Shown piece by piece: positions 9,471 to 17,238 of a stretch of DNA of 17,238 nt (its first letter is position 1; the number at the start of each line of letters is the position of its first letter). The notes under the pieces were generated by a model that saw only the letters and a list, made by a program, of their open reading frames with translations, ran no database searches and was not told the origin of the DNA. The position numbers were made by a program, and so were the translations under genes. Origin of the DNA: Acanthamoeba sp. SK_2022b (lineage: Eukaryota; Discosea; Longamoebia; Acanthamoebidae); contig JANDJZ010000303.1 of NCBI GenBank assembly GCA_027943245.1, positions 1 to 17,238 of the forward strand. The letters run 5' to 3'.

Positions 9471-10410
9471 CATTCCTTGGAATGGATTGTGCTATAAGGC
9501 GAATAAATCAGGTTGTACCCAAGGATGGTAATTTCAAGCTTGCCACAATTTAGGGAGGGGTAAGGCTTGTTAAGAGCAACAAAACATATTTTTATTCTCT
9601 TTTTGTTTAAACAATATCCATTTTAGATATATAAAGAAAAAGGTGGTAAAAATTTTGATCATCCAACAAAACCAGGTGGTGTAGTGGTTATTGTCATTGT
9701 TTGGTTGTTATGAAATGATGGTTTGGTGTTGTAGTGCTTACACTCTTTTGTGTGTCTGCAATGGTGAGAGCCTTATGTACAGCAGTTGTCCCAGCCCTGT
9801 GTGAGTGGTGTGCACAGTACGGCACATGGTATGCAATGAGAAGTAAGCAGATTATAAATGTTGTTGGTATATGGGCAATGAAATGAGAAACAGATCAAGA
9901 AAATATAATTTTGTATTGTGTATGTGTGGTCCCTGAAAGTAACTTTTGCTCATTCAGCAATAGATCTTGTAGATATGATCCTTGGTTACAATCATTGGCA
10001 TGACATCCAAACTGATACACCATCGATATATTGGTCAGTGTCTGGTTGTAAGCACATAGTAAGCACAATGAGTATTCTTTTTATTTTCGAGTCAAACATG
10101 CAGTGTCTGCTGCAGCATCACTTGTTCAAGATCAGTGGCATGTACATTGCTCTACCACATCTAGCACCTTCTGTGCTGGGGTCTTCTTGGTAGTGTCCTC
10201 TGATCAATTTTAACAGATACATTTTAGTCATGGCTGGGGTAAATTTACTGAGCATTGCCAATCATCATTGAAAACCTCAGTAACAGAGGATGTGGACTGC
10301 GTATGCATATGCAATTGGATGCAAACATCAAAATGTGATTCAAATTGGTGTAAGATTGTACAAAGGTTCCATAGGAAACCTCAAAAATGGATCATATCAG
10401 CAATAGCACT
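9471..10410. other. AT-rich unassigned stretch
   Basis: About 940 bp, AT-rich and nearly CpG-free. It includes a tRNA-like A-box/B-box pair at 9677-9730 and weak transposase-like words. No gene supported. Confidence 0.4.
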
Positions 10411-10495
10411 ATCCAAACAAGATAACATGTGATTTTTATTGCATATCATAAAATGTCAACTTATATATCCAGCATAACCCATGTTGCAATGCAGA
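10411..10495 (+). repeat. Direct repeat, copy a (partner 11753-11835)
   Basis: GATAACATGTGATTTTTATT and the following 55 bases recur at 11761-11835 with one substitution. A few preceding bases (ATCCAAA) are also shared. Confidence 0.9.
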
Positions 10496-10821
10496 ATTTA
10501 AAATTCATAAAGCAAAACAGAGGTTTTGCGTGAAGAAAAAATTACCTATAGGACAACTGCACAGGATTGTGAGTGGTGTACACTTGAGAAAGCCGAGAAA
10601 AAATAGCCAGGCAGATTCTTGTCCTGGAAATGCTGTGAGCAGCATCCAGGTGATGGTTGCCATCAATGACTCAATTTTTAGGCTTTCTGTTGTTGAGCAC
10701 GTTTGTCCTTGTCGTGCGGCTGCACCAACAGCTTGTCCAGCATTCTATATTGCAACTAGTTGGTCTTCCTCTTTTGAACTGAGTGTTCAGGAAAATGATA
10801 TACTGCCCCTTCTCAAAATGT

Positions 10822-11439
10822 CTACAGCTCAGTTTTTGGATGATGGTGTAAATGATTAGCTTTGGGGTGTGGCTTAACAAGCAACAAGCAACAAGCAACC
10901 ATGTATATGTATGTGATTGAGCGGATTGCACCATATACAAGTATGCAATAAACAGAGTGTTTGCATAGATAAAAATCGGATTGATGATAAAAAGTGAAGT
11001 TGCCTCCAAAGCACCAATCCATTAGGCAATCGACTGTGTTGTTGATGAGCTTGCACTCAGGTTTGGGTGGCTTGAAAGCAGACTTGTGGATGTGGTAGCT
11101 GTAATTTGGCTCAAAGCAGGCCAGCACAAAGAGGACAGTACAGTCTTGTAGAACGGTTGAATGACTTCAGGAAAAAGAGCTGTCCAAGAGGGGCTGTTTT
11201 TCTTGTAGGCTTTTTGGGATCTTGACAATATCCAGACCGAGATCACTGTTGGTGTTGAAAGTGTAGGACTTGTTCTGATGAAGATGATGTATGGAGCTGG
11301 AGGGAACATTGTGTATGTGTATGTGATGGGAAACTAGAGAGCTAGCTGGTTGTGTAGGTGTATGTGATGGAGATAGGTGAAAACTCAATGAGTCAATGTG
11401 CCAATGCCATTGTTTTTGTGGATGTGATGAACTCCTCCT
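10822..11439 (-). pseudogene. Unrecognised minus-strand frame with one internal stop
   Basis: One minus-strand frame stays open from 11439 to 10822 except for a single stop at 11167-11169, a long run for AT-rich DNA. It includes NTNSDLGLDIVKIPKSLQ and, after the stop, CFEPNYSYHIHKSAF and CLMDWCFGGNFTFYHQSDF. The words look protein-like, but I recognise no family. It may be the remains of a transposon or captured gene. Confidence 0.3.
10876..10900 (+). repeat. Short tandem repeat (AACAAGC)3
   Basis: Three consecutive 7-nt units followed by a partial fourth. Confidence 0.8.
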
Positions 11440-11752
11440 TCAGTATTCAAGCACACATTTGGTAAAGTGTCTGAGACCATTTGTAGAAGCTTGGCTGTGC
11501 TCATGTGTGAGCAGTGAGATCAGCCCACCCATCTCAATGGGATCTGTCATGAGCACCACGCTGTAGGTGTCTGCACACCAGCACCGATAAGTTTGATAAG
11601 GAACCGCCTCTAGGATCAAATGAGAGGTCCAGTCATTTTAAAATTGATTTTGATTTCAAGATTTAGCTCCTCAAAATAGGTTAACTCCAAATCTCCCATT
11701 TTGTAAAGATAAAATTACTTTTGGTGAAAAATGCTAACTCGTTTTTTGGGCA

Positions 11753-11835
11753 AATCCAAAGATAACATGTGATTTTTATTGCATATCAAAAAATGTCAAC
11801 TTATATATCCAGCATAACCCATGTTGCAATGCAGA
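11753..11835 (+). repeat. Direct repeat, copy b (partner 10411-10495)
   Basis: Matches the first copy with one substitution over about 75 bp. The flanks differ on the right (CTGTGG against ATTTAA). Confidence 0.9.
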
Positions 11836-12637
11836 CTGTGGCCACTTCTCCAGCAATAACAACAAGTATCACTTAGGACTGCAAGGGCATTAAGGGTATT
11901 GAGTTGGCAGTAGATGGTGCCATGAAGTGCAAGCTGTTTTAAGCAGTAATGGTGGTTTCAGTCAAGATGTTGCAGTTAGAAGCAGTCAACAAGGTCAGTC
12001 ATCCAGCCCCATCCCTTACTTAGTGATGAGCATTAAGATTTCATGAATTCTGCAGCAGCTCCATCATGGTGTCTGGTGAATGGTGCAAATCACAAACATA
12101 CAACATTGACTGTCTGTGGCACCTTGAAGAAACATGACAGCTGTCTACTGCTGCTTGCACACAGAACTCAATGGCTCTACGCTTTCTTCATCTCCTTCAC
12201 CTCTTAATGCTGCACTGTCATGCATGTGCAGGTGAGAGCTGCTTCATTGATGGCATGGCATCAAGGTTTTGCCAGTGCACCTCCTTCACCACACACACGC
12301 TTGCTTGCAACCATAGTGTCCACATGTGCAGTGTTCATGCAGCTCCTCTTCACCACACATCACAACCTGCCATCTGGTCCAGTATGAGCATGTGGTGCTG
12401 ATGGCCTTCTTGGGGCTTATGCTTGCACTGGGTGGCTAAGGAGGATTTGACATGGTGCATCTGATAACCCTTGATGATGATTCAATGCTGATGGCTGCTG
12501 TCATGACTGGCTGAAGCACCCAAGAAGATCATCCAGTGATTGCATGGAATTTTGGTGGGACTGACCAGACAATGTATCAAACTCAACCCCAAGGCAAGTG
12601 CATTTTACCATTAATGTTCCTGTGCAGTCCTGTACGA

Positions 12638-12748
12638 TTTTGGATGTGCCAGCTACCCCACCCATCAGCAATGATTGGACATTGGCTTTGCGTGGGCAAA
12701 CACCAATGCAAAGACAGAATTTTGCAGCCTGGAAGTTCCCAGTTTCAG
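12638..12748. repeat. Diverged repeat, copy b (inverted partner of 7394-7490)
   Basis: The reverse complement shares TTCCAGGCTGCAAAA and CAAAGCCAATG blocks with 7394-7490, with substitutions and one gap. It lies outside the perfect 265-bp inverted repeat, so it is a separate and older duplication. Confidence 0.6.
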
Positions 12749-13215
12749 GAGATGTAGGGCCATACAGGGGTTTCTCTCCCTTACTTTTTTGTCTTAGTCA
12801 CAACACAAACCACCTCCCAACATCTGAATGACAACAGCATGCCTACCCCAGCTGGTTTTGTATGGCCATCTGTAAATTTAACTTCATTTTCACAACACTA
12901 AAAACGACCCTCCATTTTTTGCACCACTCCAGGAACAGACAACCTTTCTTGGTGAACTCCATGTCCTTGCCCCTCCCCTTATGTTCAGTGAACAAAACCA
13001 TGGTACTGAGGAGAGCCTTGTCTGTACCTCTCATTTGATAATAGGAGGTTCTCTTCTTCCTCAAGCACCAGGCCTGGGACTTCCCCCTCTGAAGACTCAG
13101 ACAAGTTCCAACATGCATTCACATGTCCTGCTAAAATTAGACCCTTATGGTGTTGAGCTTGGAAGCAGTTTGCGCGCCAAGATATATCTAGCAGGGTGAG
13201 GAGATTAGCAAGACG

Positions 13216-13239
13216 CTGCAGGCAGTGGGGAGAGCCATT
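13216..13239 (+). promoter_or_regulatory. Conserved box immediately upstream of 5S copies 2, 3 and 4
   Basis: TGCAGGCAGTGGGGAGAGCC followed by ATT directly precedes copy 4, is identical before copy 2 (inverted, 7230-7253), and has one substitution before copy 3 (9071-9093). In copy 3 the similarity stops at this box. It could be an external 5S promoter element or just the edge of the duplicated unit. Copy 1 lacks it. Confidence 0.35.
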
Positions 13240-13358
13240 GGATACGGCCATACTGCGCAGAAAGCACCGCTTCCCATCCGAACAGCGAAGTTAAGCTGCG
13301 CCAGGCGGTGTTAGTACTGGGGTGGGCGACCACCCGGGAATCCACCGTGCCGTATCCT
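13240..13358 (+). rRNA. 5S rRNA gene, copy 4
   Basis: Identical over 118 nt to the other copies, with TTTT at 13358-13361. It combines the insert-type upstream flank (shared with copy 2) with the host-type downstream flank (shared with copy 1). It therefore sits exactly at the right junction of the CpG-poor block. The RFX gene ends 156 bp downstream on the opposite strand. Confidence 0.97.
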
Positions 13359-13433
13359 TTTCCCCCCTTTTGCTCTCTAACTTGCTGCCTCATCTTCAAC
13401 AATGTTAACCTCCTTCACTCACATTCATTGTGC
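13240..13433 (+). repeat. 194-bp direct repeat, right copy (5S + 3' flank)
   Basis: Identical to 5885-6078. Repeat-to-repeat period is 7,355 bp. Confidence 0.95.
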
Positions 13434-13513
13434 GCACACCCTCTCCTCCTTGCATCACTTTCCTCAGGGTGACGGAGGATCATTGTGTTGTGCGCGAGTC
13501 ATCTCCGATAGCA

Positions 13514-15456
13514 TTACATGGACGGATCCAGATCTGTATCACTGGAGGAGGGCTCCCAATCGGTTGTGCACTACGGGAAAGGGTTGCACCATCTGTCATC
13601 CCCACCCCCAGTGAGTTTGCTGGTTGGAACGTCATCTCCACTGGGAGAAGCAAAACTGGAGAGACATACCTCCAGGACTTGGCGGCACAGCTGACACAGT
13701 CCTGAGGCGTTGTTGGGAAATGCGCTTGGCAGCATGTGAAGAGCGGTCTCGAGCAGATCATGGCTGTCCAGCTCGTGCAGGCACAGCGCCAGAACGCTTG
13801 GCTCGTCGATCTCGCCCAGCTGCATGCGAACAAGGGAGGTGTCGAAGTGAATCTGCAAACGTCGCCGCGGAAGGTGGAGGTGAGCGTACAGTACGGGCGA
13901 GTTCATTGATGTACGCCCTGTCGCCGTGGCCGACGGTGGCCAACGATCGAATAGCGAAGAGGAGCACCTTGGCCACTGACTCCTTGACCACCGTAGTGAT
14001 CAGGCGCTCCCGCTCTGAAGGCTGGTCCTCTAACGCTGGACGGCACTGTTCTATCACTCGCGACAGCTCGCTCTCGCTCAAGGCAAATGATAGAGGCTGT
14101 GTGTCGCGGCCACCTCTATGGTCAAGACTCTGGTGCCTTGTTAGCAAGGAGCGGGGAGGAGGCAGACGTACCCCGTGGGTATACGATCTCAGTAACTCGA
14201 TGGCAGGGGTGAAGCAGGCGGTGTTGCTGGCGACTGGGCCGCACAGCATTCGCTGCAGCGTAGAGGCGGCCTGGAGTCGCCCCTGCGGACTGCCCTTCAG
14301 GAAGCGCTGCCACCAAGCCACCACGAACATGCACTGGTAGACCGTGTGGTCTGCAGGTCATAAACACACCATATGAACATTTGTGAGACCAGCGCACGTT
14401 GAGATGTCGACGCGTTTACCTTGCGGATCGCTGCGGAACTGTTGCAGCACCGCCCTTTCTGCCTCTTCGATCGGTAGAGTGTCGTACGTCGTCAGGAAGA
14501 GCTCTGGTTGGAACCCAATTCAGCTGCAAGTCAACATGACTGCACTTTTTATCTTTAAAAACCTCTCCCCAGGGAGCGGGGGGTGGTACCGATGGCCCTA
14601 CTGAGCTGCGCGAGGTGAGAGGGACAGTCTTTGGTGCAGTGTTCGACAAGCTCCAGCGAAGCGAGTATAGGAAGGTCGACCCATGGATGAGCTCGCGAGT
14701 CCACGTGCGTAAAGCCCTTCATCGTGCTCCCCAAGTTGTCGTCACCTAGTGGGTCGGGCCTTGTACTAGGCATCGAGGTCGTGGAAACTGGCCCGGTCTG
14801 CGCGGTGGCAATTCCGGAGCTCCGGTGGGCATTAAGCTCGTTGTGGCGAGGGGAGATGAACCCCGAAATGCAGAAGGGTGGCGAAGTAAAGGAGGAAGAG
14901 GTGGCCGGCGAGAGGCTAGCGGGGGAGAGGAGTGAAGGCTGTGGAGCCGAGCGAGAGGGCTGGGTCTGTTGCGAAGCTTGGGCGGGACTCACGGGATCCC
15001 GCTCTTCGGGCGGGACCAGGAGCACGTCGGAGTAGTGCATCTTGGTGTTGGGGCGAGTGCCAATCCTGCGAGAAAGCAACTGGCCCGACGAAGATAAGAA
15101 GGAAGCCCGTATCTTCATAGTTGGAACATCTTGTCCCTGAAGATTGACCCCGAGTCCTTACGTACATGTGGAAAGACGCTGTAGACGATGCGACCAAAGC
15201 CAGACACCGTGGTGCTCTCCATCCCCCTGCTGGCACAAAACCTCGTGTAGAGCTTGTAGAGCTCCTCCCTGGGCACCAGTCCTCCAGGAGAAGGCAGCAG
15301 AGTTCTCTGCAGCCTGGGGTTTGCGGCACCAGAGGCGCGCTGGCTCAGCGACTGACACTTAAGTAAACCAAAGGTCCTGACGCACCATGCCTCCACCTCG
15401 TCCCTCGCCTGACGCTGGTCCAAGTAGATGAAATGTTGTTGCTTGGGCGGGTTCAT
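13514..15456 (-). CDS. RFX-type winged-helix DNA-binding protein
   Basis: Predicted 479 residues from minus-strand exons 15456-15386, 15313-15166, 15079-14602, 14503-14420, 14350-14172, 14129-13890, 13852-13670 and 13570-13514 (TAA); every phase closes. Residues about 20-91 form an RFX DNA-binding domain. The blocks are EVEAWLQRTLLPSPG, GLVPREELYKLYTRFC, SGFGRIVYSVFPH, then LLSRRIGTRPNTKMHYSD, matching the family's RR-GTR-x-x-x-K-x-HY signature. RFX proteins bind X-box DNA and, in animals, control ciliary genes; yeast relatives control DNA-damage and cell-cycle genes. Introns 1 and 2 were placed by gapless alignment to that domain. Residues about 96-190 are Ser/Pro-rich; the rest is helical without a recognised domain, and the end is acidic (SSSDTDLDPSM). 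The last exons are less certain, with proposed introns of only 37 and 42 nt. Confidence 0.78.
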
Positions 15457-15929
15457 GCTGGATCCACAAGGTCGGGGTACCGGCCCACGAGAGATGCCCC
15501 GTGCCCATAGACAAATAGGTTTTACAAAAATGCGCTTCAACAGAAATATGGAGTTATACAAATGCTGGCCAATTGGCGTTTACGTTGCACTGGTTAATAC
15601 CGGCGGATAAAAGGAGGAGCCTGCGGGAAAAAAGCGGCAAACACACACGTGAAGAGGGTAAACCAAGAATGATGATCTGTGGCTTACACGATGGGCGAGA
15701 AAGAGCGAAAAGGCAAGTACAAAGGGGGCAGCGCTCAGAAAGGGAGTATGGCAGATGAAGAGTTTTTAGTGATGGATGCATCTTTGATATCATGTACAGC
15801 GTCGCCGTGAGAATCGGTGAAGAGCAGGCAGCGGGTCGACGCTCCAGGCCCGCGGCAGGTCCTTTCCAGAAGGAGCCGTCGTCTCTCTCTCTCTCTCTCT
15901 CTCTCTCCGGTCTCTGCGCAAGCGATCTT
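15457..15929. other. Intergenic: RFX promoter side and vault gene 3' UTR
   Basis: 473 bp between two minus-strand genes. It includes an AT-rich spot at about 15520-15570 that may be the RFX promoter, and the TC microsatellite near the vault gene stop. No other gene seen. Confidence 0.5.
15882..15907. repeat. (TC)13 microsatellite
   Basis: 26 bp of uninterrupted TC, 22 bp beyond the stop codon of the vault gene, inside its 3' UTR (GA repeat in the transcript). Confidence 0.9.
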
Positions 15930-17238
15930 TTACTGCTTGTTGATGAGGCCAGAGGCGGTGGAGAAGAGGTTGATGGGCGAGTTGCCGTCGGTGATGAGGA
16001 GCGACTGGATGCCGAGGCCCTGGAGGAGCTTGGCCTGCATCTCGGGACCGGCCTGGGCGATCGAGGCGATGGTGTCGGCGCCGATGGCGGCGACGGTGTC
16101 CTTGAACTTCTTGGACTCGATGGTGGCGAGCTCCTTGGCCTTCTGGAGCTCGAGCTCGTCGAGGGCCTTGGTGTAGGAGATCTCGGCCTCCTGCTTGAGC
16201 TTGAGCTCCTCGAGCTCGGCCTCGGACTTGATCTTGGTCGACTGGGCCTTGAGCTTGGACATGGTGACGGCGGCCTCGCCCTCGATCTGGGCGGCCTCGG
16301 CGCGGGCCTTGGCCTCGGCGGTGGCCTGACCGGTGGACTCGACGGCGGCGCTCTGGGCCTGGAGCTGGAGGAGGCTCTTGCGGGCCTTCTCGGCCTCGGC
16401 CTCGTCGTTGATCTTCTGGCGCTCGAGGCGACCCTTGGCCTCCTGCTCGAGACGGGCGGCCTCGTGCTTGGCCGAGGCCTCCTGCGACTTGGTGGTGATC
16501 TCGATGGCGAGCTGGACCGACTTCTGGAGCGAGTCGCGCGTGCGCTGGTCGACGGGCTCCACCGACTGGATGTCGATGTTGGTGATGACGAGGTGGTTGG
16601 CCGAGAAGACGAGCTTGTTCTGGATCTTGCCCTTGTCGTCGACGCCAAACACGGCCGAGCGGATGATGCGCGCCGACTTCTTGTGGAAGTCGTCGAACGA
16701 GGCCTGCGCGACGGCGCCGCGCACGCGCGAGGCGATGGCCTTGCAGCCGTCGCCGACAAAGTCGGGCACCTGGAAGATCTGGGCCGACTGCTCGGCCGAC
16801 GAGCGGTCGATGTCAAAGTGCCAGTTGTAGGAGAGCTTGAGCGAGAGGCGCGCGTGGTCGGCCGTCTCCACCGTGACGATATCGGTCATGTAGTCGGGGC
16901 CGAGCTGGAGCGCGATGTCCTTGATGACGTGCGGCCTCTTGGGCTTGTCGCCCGAAAGCGAGAGCATGGTGAAGTGCTCGTCGGGCCCGAGCATGATGAG
17001 GTCGGGTCCGTAGACGACGCGCGCCTTCTTCTCCTTGTAGTCGTAGATCTGCACGGCCGTGTTGTGCGGCGCGCGCACGTTGATGACGCGCGTCTTGTCG
17101 CGCGGGCCCGACGCGTAGCCGCCCGAGATGAGAAGCTCCTCGATGGAGCCCGGCAGCTCCTTCTCCCACAGCTCCTCGTTGGGCTTGAGCATGTAGGACT
17201 CGCCGATGATGGCGCGCACCTTACCGGTGGTGATCTCG
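15930..17238 (-). CDS. mvp: Major vault protein, C-terminal half (5' end outside window)
   Basis: 435 residues are visible in one uninterrupted exon, compared with about 890 for human MVP. The protein builds the vault particle, a barrel of 78 copies in the cytoplasm. Regions in order: the last structural repeat ([10 protein letters not shown] at the edge, then [20 protein letters not shown]); the shoulder domain from about residue 120 ([47 protein letters not shown]), ending in [11 protein letters not shown] (225-235); the long coiled-coil cap helix (about 240-380, rich in Glu, Lys, Ala); and the cap ring ([13 protein letters not shown]...[12 protein letters not shown], about 397-425). The tail ends ASGLINKQ, shorter than the vertebrate tail. 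The antisense frame is also open because of GC-rich codons but is not a gene. Confidence 0.97.
   Translation of the reverse strand, partial: EITTGKVRAIIGESYMLKPNEELWEKELPGSIEELLISGGYASGPRDKTRVINVRAPHNTAVQIYDYKEKKARVVYGPDLIMLGPDEHFTMLSLSGDKPKRPHVIKDIALQLGPDYMTDIVTVETADHARLSLKLSYNWHFDIDRSSAEQSAQIFQVPDFVGDGCKAIASRVRGAVAQASFDDFHKKSARIIRSAVFGVDDKGKIQNKLVFSANHLVITNIDIQSVEPVDQRTRDSLQKSVQLAIEITTKSQEASAKHEAARLEQEAKGRLERQKINDEAEAEKARKSLLQLQAQSAAVESTGQATAEAKARAEAAQIEGEAAVTMSKLKAQSTKIKSEAELEELKLKQEAEISYTKALDELELQKAKELATIESKKFKDTVAAIGADTIASIAQAGPEMQAKLLQGLGIQSLLITDGNSPINLFSTASGLINKQ

Larger units (their letters stand above)
11440..13100. other. CpG-poor unassigned stretch with repeat fragments
   Basis: About 1.66 kb with no supported gene. 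It contains the second copy of the 10411 repeat (11753-11835), the diverged inverted partner of 7394-7490 (12638-12748), and a possible terminal inverted repeat pair (11607-11629 and 13025-13048). Minus-strand words such as GYQMHHVKSSLATQCKHK (about 12410-12470) look protein-like but are unrecognised. Confidence 0.4.
6079..13239. mobile_element. CpG-depleted, transposon-derived block between the 5S direct repeats
   Basis: About 7.16 kb with base composition unlike the flanking genes: lower GC, very few CpG and many TG/CA, with no intact open frame that resembles a gene. It contains 5S copies 2 and 3, a broken RT/RNase H, a broken DDE transposase and several dispersed repeats (listed separately). 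The block lies exactly between two identical 194-bp repeats, so a single recombination between them would remove it and leave actin - 5S - RFX. Whether it arrived as a unit or grew by successive insertions cannot be told from one sequence. Confidence 0.7.
13101..13365 (+). repeat. 265-bp inverted repeat, right copy (upstream flank + 5S copy 4)
   Basis: Perfect inverse of 7104-7368 by eye. The left limit is ACAAGTTCC at 13101; the right limit is TTTTCCCC after the 5S gene. Confidence 0.93.

Noticed and set aside
9338..9553. 71-residue frame as a small membrane protein gene
   Set aside because: Its hydrophobic part is better explained as the shifted second half of a DDE transposase segment; there is no promoter or CpG-rich coding signature.
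6079..13239. Integrated giant-virus DNA
   Set aside because: Acanthamoeba genomes carry such inserts, but no capsid, polymerase, packaging ATPase or other viral core motif was found in any frame; what is readable is transposon-type.
5885..13433. The 194-bp repeats as LTRs of a Cassandra-type element (5S within LTRs)
   Set aside because: The repeats do not show TG...CA ends; no primer-binding site or polypurine tract was seen next to them, and two further 5S copies in mixed orientation lie inside.
15114..15165. Unspliced read-through of the RFX exon 2 (KDSGSIFRDKMFQL end)
   Set aside because: It would cut the DNA-binding domain before its RR-GTR...HY core; a GTACGT donor and in-frame acceptor restore a gapless family match.
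15554..16816. 420-codon Ser/Arg/Pro-rich frame overlapping the vault gene
   Set aside because: Shifted frame of the MVP coiled coil; composition is purely an effect of codon bias, while the MVP frame matches the family throughout.

Overview
The window is protist nuclear DNA, most likely Acanthamoeba (A. castellanii type). The evidence is a complete 375-codon actin gene with one intron near codon 107, GC-rich and CpG-rich coding DNA, many short spliceosomal introns (37-137 nt), and 5S rRNA genes of the Acanthamoeba type scattered between protein genes. Species assignment is from recognition, not from a search.

Layout, left to right. (1) 1-456, the last three exons of a LIM-domain gene (+). 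(2) 715-2219, an eight-exon AlaX-type tRNA-editing (SAD-domain) gene (+). (3) 2369-3377, a five-exon TARG1/OARD1-like macrodomain hydrolase with an RGG-rich start and a CUE-like segment (+). (4) 3477-3791, a small secreted Cys-rich protein (-), tail to tail with gene 3. (5) 4426-5630, actin (+). (6) 5885-13433, a block bounded by two identical 194-bp direct repeats, each consisting of a 5S rRNA gene and its 3' flank. (7) 13514-15456, an eight-exon RFX-type DNA-binding protein (-). (8) 15930-17238, the C-terminal half of major vault protein (-), running off the right edge. The protein genes are independent transcription units; I see no pathway linking them. They touch translation fidelity, ADP-ribose signalling, cytoskeleton, transcription and vault assembly.

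The unusual part is 6079-13239. It is AT-richer than the genes and almost free of CpG (three CpGs by eye in 6079-7103), with abundant TG/CA. It contains no intact gene. Two 5S genes lie inside it, one inverted and one direct, and a third closes its right end. All four 5S copies in the window are identical over 118 nt and keep all their CpGs. Between them lie broken transposon pieces: a reverse transcriptase and RNase H relic (about 7500-8260), a DDE (piggyBac-like) transposase relic (about 9325-9470), several short direct and inverted repeats, and unrecognised frames.

My reading is that a methylated or otherwise mutated transposon graveyard became joined to, or grew inside, a 5S locus between actin and the RFX gene. 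Recombination among 5S copies then shaped it. The sequence shows the repeats, the CpG contrast and the broken motifs directly; the history is inference.
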